This document shows, one piece after another, positions 55,620-64,000 of a DNA stretch of 64,000 nt. This stretch comes from Trifolium pratense. Taxonomy: Eukaryota; Streptophyta; Magnoliopsida; Fabales; Fabaceae. Each line of letters begins with the position of its first letter. The stretch's first letter is position 1. The notes under the pieces are model-generated. The model was given only the letters and a program-made list of their open reading frames with translations. It was not told the origin of the DNA and made no database searches. The position numbers and the translations under genes are program-made. The stretch covers positions 15,830,337 through 15,894,336 of the forward strand of contig NC_060064.1 of the NCBI RefSeq assembly GCF_020283565.1. The letters are read 5' to 3'.

Positions 55620-56720
55620 TAGGGGTGTGCAAAAAATTTGGTTATCCTTAATCAAATTACTAACCAATTCATATCCAATTTTAGTTTGCAAAATCCATTT
55701 AAAAAAAAAACCACACCACTCCAATAAAAAAACACCAATTATAAACCATAACCACATTTTGTAATTTGGTTTGGAATTGGTTTGAAAATTTAGGCCCAAT
55801 AGCTAATTCAGACCCAATCTTCAATTTTTTAAAATTCTTTATTATATAATAAAATAATTAATTAAAAGAGGGGTGGTGGACCGGTGGTCAACCGGTGGTC
55901 AACGCCGGACCACCGGCGGCCGGTGCGGCGGCGCTCCGGCAGGGGCGACGACGGGCGGCGGTTTCCGGCGAACCTCCGGCGAATTTCACGGCGGCAGGCG
56001 GTGGTGCTCCGGCGGCCGGTGGTGGTGCTCCGGCGGCCGGCGGTGGTGCTCCGGCGGCCGGCCACCACCAACCACCCATACTATTTTAATATTATTTTAT
56101 TTTAAAAATCAGATTTTTAAAAATAATTAAAAAAATCAGTTTTTAATGTTTTTAATTTTTAAAAATAATTAAAAAATTCAGTTTTTTTTTTAAAATAATT
56201 AAAAAATCAGTTTTTAATGTTTTTAGTTTTTCAAAAATTTAGTATTTTAATTTTTTTCCTATTTATTAGTTTTTTTTGTATTTAAAAATCAGATTTTTTA
56301 ATTTTAAAAATTACTCTTTTTTTAAATAATAAAAAATATTTTTAAAACAATATAAAAAATAAGTTTTCGGCTAAGTAAAAAATAATTTGGGTTTAAAAAA
56401 AATATTTTGTGGGTTGATTATAAACCAATTCAATCATAAAATTAATGAAAAATTATGTTTTTAAAATAATTAATAAATCTATTTTTTTTAATCAACTAAT
56501 AAAAAAAATTAGTTTAAGTAAAAAACCTATTTAAAATTGGATTATGTGAATAACTTAAATTTTATTACAAACCGGTTATAAATTGGTTCGATCCGGTTAA
56601 TAACCAAATCCAAATTAGTTTTAAAAAATAACCGGTTTGTTATTGAAATGGTTTTGGTTTAGAACCAAAACCATCAATTAAGTGTGGTGTGGTGTGGTTT
56701 CCAAACCATGCACACCCCTA
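55620..56720. mobile_element. Non-autonomous hAT-type element with GC-rich core
   Basis: TAGGGGTGTGCA at the left and TGCACACCCCTA at the right are perfect inverted termini, flanked by an 8-bp duplication TCCATAAG (55612-55619, 56721-56728). The 8-bp duplication and TA(G) tips indicate hAT. The 1101-bp body is AT-rich with TTTGGTT and AACCGGTT motifs, except for a very GC-rich core at about 55874-56084 with three 21-bp units. No transposase. Confidence 0.85.
55998..56060. repeat. Three 21-bp GC-rich tandem units
   Basis: G(C/T)GGTGGTGCTCCGGCGGCC is repeated three times. In one forward frame it encodes a GGAPAAG heptad, within a short open frame from 55895. Confidence 0.8.
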
Positions 56721-56885
56721 TCCATAAGTTCATACTAGTATATGATCTTTTAACCATTTCCAATATGAATGATTGCTGTCTTTGTTGACTTTTCTTTTGA
56801 GATAGTATGATGTTGTGCCATATATCTTTATATGTTGCTATATATATTATAGAAGTCTGATTTACAAAATATGAGATATAATTTT
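56721..56885. other. Short spacer
   Basis: AT-rich DNA between the hAT target duplication and the next LTR. No gene. Confidence 0.5.
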
Positions 56886-57925
56886 TGTTGGGTTTTTGTA
56901 TATTGGCTACATTTTGCAAAAACATATTTTAGCCAAGTGTTGAGACAAATGTGCTGACCCCAAGTGTTGTGACAAATGTTGTTACACTTTGGAACAACAC
57001 CTGACTCTGTTCTGCGCGTGCCAGCTGGATGTTATTATTTTCTACTCAATCTTTTGAAGATCTGTTTGAAGAATTATGTCAAGGTTTCTTACAGAAGAAG
57101 GCGCACGTGTTTAATGTGTTTCATGAGGCAGCCAAACCCTAGTTTTATTTTCCAAAGGAATTATATTTTTGGAAAATATATTTTTGCGGTTTCAAAAATA
57201 TAACTATTGTTTTCAAAAATATATCACTACTGCCGCAAGTCTAGAAGCCCTAATTTTGTCTTGAAGCCCAAGTCGTTCTACTACTATAAATACGAAGGCA
57301 AGCATATGGTTTCAAGCATCTAAAATCGTGTTCTTACAAAGCGTGTGTTTTAGGATTTTAGAGTGTTAATTGTGAGCCTTTCTTGTGTCTCATTGATGCA
57401 AGCTTAGGACCTGAGTGTTATTGAGTTGTAAGTGTGAACTTCTCCTAAGCTTTGAAGTACGGAGTTTGTTCTATTGTGTTGTGAGGTTTACTCGCAAGCT
57501 TTTAAGCAAGAGTGAATCCTAGTTTCTTAGGAGTGTGTCTCCACCTGTTGTGATTGTGGAATTGAATAGCAGCGCTGTCTGTGTTGCTAAGGTGGGAATT
57601 GGGACGGGGTCTCATATCTAGGAGTTCCTAGGTAGAAGGGTCATTGGGTAGTGATTAAGTGAGAAGTTGTAAACGGGTGAGTTTAGCTTCGAAGTAATAC
57701 TGCTGATAGTGGACTTCATTCCTGGATTGGTATCCCCCAGAGTAGGCTTTAGGCTGAACTGGGTTAACAACTCTCGTGTGTTATTTACTTTACTGTTTGT
57801 ATTGTTTTATGTTATTTGCTCTGTTTATAGACAAGTGTTGGCGCACCAGTAACAACATCTGTCTACAACAGACAAGTGTTGCTACACCTTGAGCAACACC
57901 TGTCCACTGTGTGCCAGGAATTTCA
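56886..57925 (+). repeat. 5' LTR of the forward SIRE-like copy
   Basis: A 1040-bp LTR from TGTTGGGTTTTTGTATATTG to AGGAATTTCA, with TACTATAAATACGAAGG near 57280 as a probable TATA box. Confidence 0.88.
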
Positions 57926-60350
57926 ATTGGCATCAGAGCAGGCACCCTGTTCTGAATTTTAGGGTGAGCTCCAGGGAAATCGTTTCTGGCAAGGATGGAC
58001 AAAGAAGGAGGTTTTGTTACCAGACCACCTCTTTTGGTTGGCGCTTCAAACTATGACTATTGGAAGTCCCGCATGATGGCTTTCTTAAAACAAATTGATA
58101 GCAAGACATGGAAGGCAATTCTGAGAGGATGGACTCCACCTGTGAAGATGGACAAAGATGGTAAACCAACTCTTGAGTTGAAATCTGCTGAAGAATGGTC
58201 CAAAGAAGAGGATGAGCTTGCTCTTGCAAACTCAAAAGCACTATATAATGGTGTTGACAAGCACATATTCAGACTCATCAAAAAGTGTGTCTGTGCTAAG
58301 GAAGCTTGGACAATTCTTGAGACTGTTCATGAAGGTACCTCTAAAGTGAAGCTGTCTAAGCTACAACTCCTAACAACTAAGTTTGAGAATCTTAGAATGA
58401 ATGATGATGAAACCATTCAGGATTTTCACATGACCATACTTGATTTTGACAATCAATTTGATGCCTTGGGTGAAAAGATACCTGAAGAAAAGCTGGTAAG
58501 AAAAATGCTCAGGTCTCTACCTAAGAAGTTTGACATGAAAGTCACAGCTATAGAAGAAGCAAAGGATATCACAGATATGAAGCTAGATGAACTGGTTGGT
58601 TCACTACAAACCTATGAGGTAGCTACAAATGAAAAGATGGATAAGAAAAACAAAAGTATTGCGTTTGTTTCAAATGCTGAGGAAGAAGATCAACTGAGTG
58701 ACACAGAGTCTGAACAAAGCATCTCTGATGCAATGGTTCTTTTGGGAAAACAATTTAATAAGGTGCTAAAGAGAATGGACAAACGCTCTAAGACAGGTGC
58801 AGCTGACACTGGTCGCAACACTTACAGGAATTTCAGAAAACCTGTAACAGATGAGAAATCAGCTCCAAATAAAGGTGTTCAATGCCATGAATGTGAGGGG
58901 TTTGGTCACATTAGAAGTGAATGTGGAACCTTTCTGAAGAAACAAAAGAAGGGGTTAACTGTAACTTGGTCAGATGAAGATTCTGAAGGAGAAGCCGATA
59001 CTGCAAAAGCTATACATGTATTGACAAGTGTTTGCACATCTGACACTGAATCATGTGAAGAAGAACTAACCTTTGATGAACTTGCTGAATCATATAAAAA
59101 GCTGTGTCTGAAGAGTGCAGAAGTCTGCAGAGTCTCTGAAGAGCAAAAAGAGACAATCACTAAGTTGCAAATTGAGAAAGCTGCTAATTTGTCAAGAATC
59201 TCTGAATTTAGTACTAAATGGGAAGATAGTTTAAAGATCATTGAGGAACAGAAGGCAACTATCATCAACTTAGAAGCTGACAAGATCAAACAACTGACTG
59301 AGATAGCCCATCTGAATGAAGAGGTAACTGAATTAAACTCTCATCTTGAGAATTTAAAGAAGCATGTTCTTAGGCTATTCAAAGGAAGTGATCTAGATGA
59401 AATCCTGGAAACTTTGCCTGCTCCTAGTAGATCCAAAACAGGCATTGGGTATGAATACAAAAATGTTAATAGGATTATGGATTACAACAAAGAAGGGAAA
59501 TATATGCCTGAGATAAGTAAACAACCGTCTCCAAAAATGCATGACAGGATGTCGTCACACCTGTCTCCTAGACAGCAGAGACAAGTGTTGCCACATGTGG
59601 CACCACATCAGCAAAGATGGCAGAGACCTAGGATTATACCTAGACCAAGAAGCAGGTACCATTCATGGAGATGTCATCACTGTGGAAGAAAGGGGCACAT
59701 AAGGCCTTATTGCTACAAACTGTATGGTTATCCAAGTGAAATTCCACAAGAATCTGATCAATCCATCACTAAAACAAAGATGGAATGGAAGCAAAAAGAT
59801 GATGCAACCAATACCAAGGAGTATACAGCTGAAAGCAGTGGGAAAAGTTTGATTGCCCATACATCTCTCAGAGCATCATCAAAAGAAGATTGGTACTTTG
59901 ATAGTGGTTGTTCCAGACACATGACTGGTGTTGAAAAATATTTAAAGGAAGTAAAATCTTATGCCACAAGTTTTGTGACATTTGGAGATGGAGCAAAGGG
60001 GGAAATCAAAGGTATTGGAAGACTTATTGACCATGGTCTACCAAAACTTGAAAATGTTCTCCTTGTAAAAGGACTAACTGCCAATCTAATCAGTATAAGC
60101 CAACTATGTGATCAAGGCATGAAAGTCAACTTTACAAAAAATGAATGTCTGGTCAGCAATAATGAAGGAGACATCCTTATGAGGGGTGTTAGATCAAAAG
60201 ACAACTGCTACTTGTGGATCCCTCTTGAAGAAGGTAATGTATCTACATGTCTCTTAACTAAAAATGAAGAGGTTAAGCTGTGGCATCAAAAATTAGGACA
60301 CCTTAACCTGAAGAGCATGAAGAGAGTCATATCAGAAGAAGCTGTCAGAG
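56886..60350 (+). mobile_element. SIRE-like copia element, forward copy, 3'-truncated
   Basis: Same family as 40098-47749. It has a 5' LTR at 56886-57925, the primer-binding site TGGCATCAGAGC at 57928-57939, and an open gag-pol from 57995. Similarity ends abruptly at 60350 inside the pre-integrase, so integrase, RT, RNase H and the 3' LTR are missing. Confidence 0.88.
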
Positions 60351-60361
60351 TACAAATATAA
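57995..60361 (+). pseudogene. gag-pol of the forward SIRE-like copy (truncated)
   Basis: It is open for 788 codons. Gag is at 57995-59500 (MDKEGGFVTRPPLLVG; knuckle CHECEGFGHIRSEC; a charged, coiled-coil-rich tail with EELTFDELAESY). It is followed in the same frame by the second knuckle CHHCGRKGHIRPYC, protease FDSGCSRHMTG and pre-integrase WHQKLGHLNLKSMKRV. After SEEAVR the frame leaves the element and ends three codons later. It shows that the two antisense copies should have one continuous gag-pol frame. Confidence 0.88.
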
Positions 60362-60640
60362 CATATTACACAGCATGTTTACATCTGACGAGCATATGTC
60401 AGATGTAAAAGGCTATGTGGAGTAACCTTTTCATCTGGCTTCAATATCCACAGATGTAAAAAATAAATAGACAAGACTTTTTACATCTGACTTCAATGTA
60501 CCAGAGGCATAACTAAACGCGGTGGCAATCTTGTAATTATGGTGAAAATTATCTAAAATATGTATGTATCTGGCCATATTTAGGCACAGATGTAAAATGT
60601 CAGGTTAAATACAAAAAAAAAAAAAATATTTTTGGAACAA
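60351..60640. repeat. Hairpin-rich region with TTACATCTG motifs
   Basis: TTTACATCTGAC (60378-60389) and its complement (60398-60409) form a perfect 12-bp stem. Three weaker TTTCATCTGG or TTACATCTG to CAGATGTAA pairs follow to about 60600. Dense short inverted motifs like these are typical of CACTA-type subterminal regions, but no CACTA terminus was found. Confidence 0.5.
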
Positions 60641-61026
60641 AGGTAAAGAGTGTATCTGTCTCTCTCCCAAAAGAACTAAACCCTCACCTTCAAATCGCGT
60701 CCTCACCTTCAAATCGCAGCGCCGTCCTCACCTTCAAATCCACAGCGCCGTCCTCACCTTCAAATCGCAGCAACCCACAGCGCCGTCCTCACCTTCAATT
60801 CGTAGCAACCCAGCAACACCCACCCTCTTCATCTTCACGAACGAAGCAAAACCCGTCTCACCTTCACGAACGAACGAAGAAGCAAAACCGTCCTCACCTT
60901 CGATTCGCACCCAAAACGCATCAACCCAGCGCCGTCCTCACCTTCGCAAGAACCAGCGCCGTCCTCTCTCTCAACTCACCACCAGCGCCGTCCTCTCTCT
61001 CACGAACCCTAACTCCAAATCGATTC
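60641..61026. repeat. Imperfect C-rich repeats (GCCGTCCTCACCTTC)
   Basis: The motif GCCGTCCTCACCTTCAAATC recurs about seven times with variation. The tract looks like a plant 5' leader and contains no ATG. It ends at CGATTCAG|GT, a possible donor only about 55 bp before the first PP2C-kinase exon. Confidence 0.6.
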
Positions 61027-61082
61027 AGGTACTCTTCTTTCTATTTTAATCCTTTTTAAATATTTTCCTTTTTAATTTGAAG

Positions 61083-63806
61083 GAAGCATTGTTGAGAGCA
61101 ATCAATGATATTGATGCGAAGTTTTCTGAGGTAAGTTTGACTTTTTGTTCACTTTTACAAATTTTTTTTATTTGATACATTTTTGTGTGTGTTCTTGTAT
61201 TAACATCTTTCAATTGAACTATGAAGGAAGCCTCTAGAAATAACCTTCATTCAGGATCTACAGCAACAATTGTATTGGTTGCAGATGATAAAATTTTGGT
61301 TGCCAATATTGGAGACTCTAAGGCTTTCATTTGCTCTGAAAATTTTCAGTCTCCTAAGGAGGCTAAAGGTGAGAAAGATTATGAAATATAACCAAACTTT
61401 CATTGTTAAAGATATAAGTTTATCATGGCATTATTAGGATATGTATATTATCCGATTGCTCCTTTCTTTTGTCTGAATATATAAATATTATATTATGTAG
61501 GGTTATTATAAGGTGGCCAGCATACTCTTTATTTAAAGGAAACATAACTATAAGGTTGTTAATTTTAATATTTTGGCAGCAGTTGTTGTTCCTCTGGAAT
61601 CTGCTAAATCTTCTGCGAACTCACTTAGAAGAAGCTATACTGAAAATGAGGATGCAGGCTTCCCATCATTTGGGCTGCAGGAATCAGCTTACAGAAGCTC
61701 AGGTATGTTTCATGGGTTTAAACAATGAACTTCATATCTAGAGTTCCAGACTCTGCGTAAAGATTTCCTCCCTATGATGGTTGTTAATATTAGCATATCA
61801 GTTTATACATAATGAATTGAATGTATATGGTAATATCAACAAGGTTAGGTCCATTTTTTTGGTCATTTAACAGGAAATTAATGCAGATACGACGACCCTG
61901 ATCTCTGAGTGACATGCAATAGCAAGGAGATATATTATATATAATAGGCATGCTATATGTGCTCATTCTACTTATAGACAGTTTTACAAAGTTTATCTTT
62001 TCTAGATGATACATTTGCCATGCATTTGTGTGTAACAATTCCTTATCTGATGTTTAATTTCGATGAAAAAAAAACAAATTTTCAAAGGTATATATGCTCT
62101 GCCAGAAACTTAAATGATTACCAAAGTTATTTAATTTGGTTGTTCCCTTTTTAGGCTCATGTTTTTCCTATTGATTCCTACCAACTAACTTATTATCTGG
62201 AACTTACTCAGCTAATGATATCACCTCTGATCTATTGCACCTGGAGCACCCTCATTTGCTAGATACCAAGTTTAAGCGAATATTGGTATGGCTGTAAGCC
62301 ATTAGATTTATTATTACTGTTTTCTTCCTTATTTTGTTTATCTCATAAATTTAATATTCCGATGAAGTTAAGGAATGCATTGATAATGAGCAGACTAATT
62401 GTATTCTGTCAATTTTAGCATAAAACTTGTATTATGACAGCATTTTGTTTGGTGGTGGGGTGCATGTATTGTGGGCAAAAAAGTTGTATTATTATTTGAG
62501 ACTAGACAACTAAGTTTTTCTATGCACATAATTTGATTACTAATTTCTCAGTTTTTCACATTCCATGTGATGAGATGTATTTTTTGGCTGATTTATTAGC
62601 ATTTTTGGTTGAAATAAGTTACATCTATTATCATAAAGCAGTTGTTTTCTTTTGAAGTTTCCTTGCACTGAGATACAGGTGTTAATTTTCAAATTTTGGG
62701 AATTTGGTATCTTTATGTGTGTCCGCAAAAATAAATTTTCATCCTTCACTATACACTCTTTTGATATCATAAAGTAATTCATTGGACTTTGAAACAGGCA
62801 TCCCTCTGGTCAAAATTAACGAATAAATCCTTTTTGGTTTCCTTTTATGATAGGTTGAAGTGAAACATGGTGATTTTGGATGTTTTTATTTATCTGAAAA
62901 TCTTGATGATTCAGTGGATTCTAAGTGGCCTCCCAAAAAAGATGACCGGGAAGACTATTTGTATGAACTACCCCAGCCTCTACCAGATGCCCTTCACCAA
63001 CAAGCTGGTAAGCAAAGATGCGATGCTATCTCATTATGTAATCTTTATGGAGTTTTTAGGTTTTTCTTGATTTACTGTGCTTATCTTACATTTGTTTTTG
63101 GTTGAATTTAAGTTATCTCTTGACAATCGTATATACTTTGGTTGATTCCTTTTTTAGCAGTAGATGGCCCTGTAATTTTGTACAATGACCAAAACTTTTG
63201 CTTTCACCTGAGTTCAACTATCAATCAAGCCAAAGACCAATGCATAAACCCTGAAGGCTTTGCCAGTTTTATTGGTCTTCTTGAATCAATTCCTTTAATT
63301 GATGCTGGTTCAGATAATGAGTCTTCTGATTATTCGATGCCTGATTCAAGGTAAATTTATCTGCTTTGAATTCCTATGCAGTGATACATCTATAAGCTGA
63401 TATATGGTTGCTAGTAAAAGACATGGGTAGTATTTTGAGCAAAAGTTGTCTTTTTAAGTCCATACAGCTCTGATACCCCCTTAAGTGTGCTGTATATGAA
63501 TGGCCTGTACAGTTACTGCCATTAGGTCTTAGGTGTTGTTGTATGTGAGGTTTTTTCCCCCTGCATATTTGTTGCTTATAAGTGTATACCTTTAGCCCAA
63601 CAAGTGAGCCAATATGCATTTTGGTGTGTAGGTATGTCTTAAGGAGGAGTTTTGGTCGTGGATCATATGGAGAAGTATGGTTGGCTTTCCATTGGAATTG
63701 TAATCAAGGTAATATTACTGCAGAAATGGGCATGGGCAGCTCAAGTAATCCTGAGTGTCAGGATGGTCCTTCTAACTACACCATGTACATTTTGAAACGT
63801 ATAATG
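61083..63806 (+). CDS. PP2C-protein kinase family gene, 5'-incomplete and lacking central phosphatase exons
   Basis: Seven exons with good splice sites are visible: 61083-61130, 61227-61368, 61580-61702, 62212-62285, 62854-63007, 63158-63350 and 63632-63806. The gene continues past the window. Exons 1-2 are PP2C (EALLRAINDID; SGSTATIVLVADD; VANIGDSKA). Exon 3 joins in frame to the PP2C end (AVVVPLES). Exons 4-6 are the linker (DLLHLEHPHLLD; GFASFIGLLESIP). Exon 7 opens a kinase domain with the loop SFGRGSYGEVW. Plant members with this fused architecture have a full phosphatase before the kinase. Here the N-terminal exons and those with the later metal-binding aspartates are absent, with only a 211-bp intron in their place. 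No in-frame ATG precedes exon 1, so it may be a pseudogene. Confidence 0.7.
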
Positions 63807-64000
63807 GTAATACATTTGAGTGAAGCAGGACTGTTTTTAATGGTTTTATTTATGAGGATCTCTTTAGGTGTCATAATGCATTGTGTTTTGTCAGAAAGTA
63901 GTATAAACCTATTTTTTTACATCAACATAATTAACATGCAATAACAGAAACATTCTTTAATTAGAGACTTAATATGTTTTTCATCTATATAAACATTTCT

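Noticed and set aside
55862..56130. Overlapping Arg/Gly/Pro-rich frames on both strands of the hAT core
   Set aside because: High GC content removes stop codons in most frames; no start context or homologue supports any one of them.
1..64000. A novel multi-gene system such as a biosynthetic cluster or defence island of bacterial type
   Set aside because: All recognisable genes are plant NLRs, transposon genes, an importin pseudogene and a PP2C-kinase; there is no functional linkage beyond the NLR cluster.

Overview
This is a plant nuclear window, most likely from a papilionoid legume close to Medicago. The reasons are AT-rich intergenic DNA, spliced genes, a dense set of LTR retrotransposons, tRNA-derived SINE families of a type I associate with Medicago, Stowaway-like MITEs, and a tandem cluster of closely related CC-NBS-LRR (CNL) resistance genes. 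The species is an inference; the plant origin is not in doubt.

Layout. Positions 1-37200 hold the CNL cluster, all on the minus strand. There are four open single-exon genes (CNL-1 110-2719, CNL-2 5087-7732, CNL-3 14236-16869, CNL-5 34587-37187), one frameshifted copy (CNL-4 26996-29641), and fragments at 17815-17960, 18410-18680 and 32745-32945. Each of the five copies has a splice-donor-like AAG|GTAAAC just after the stop codon, and three have a matching acceptor downstream, which suggests a 3'UTR intron. Between the copies lie a dead Helitron (9038 to about 11860), a foldback element, MITEs, SINEs, an intact-looking tRNA-Ala(AGC) inside what looks like a retroposed unit, and a 5'-truncated importin-5 pseudogene (19208-25690) that keeps about 20 exons and their splice sites.

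Positions 37600-60350 are a nested transposon block. A Tnt1/Tork-type copia element (37647-52438, TSD TCTTT) sits in an older LTR-like sequence. It is itself interrupted by an antisense SIRE-like copia element with partly tandem structure (40098-47749) and by a solo LTR (49488-51246, TSD GTATG). After these come a hAT-type non-autonomous element with a GC-rich core (55620-56720, TSD TCCATAAG) and a 3'-truncated forward copy of the SIRE-like element (56886-60350).

The right end (61083-63806 and beyond) carries a plant PP2C-plus-protein-kinase gene. Its first exons and its central phosphatase exons are missing, but the remaining exons join in frame.

The CNL genes are expected to act as intracellular immune receptors. 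Nothing here looks like a wholly new multi-gene system. The points most worth checking are the MHD-motif change in CNL-5, the 3'UTR intron, the tRNA retrocopy, and the phosphatase-depleted PP2C-kinase.
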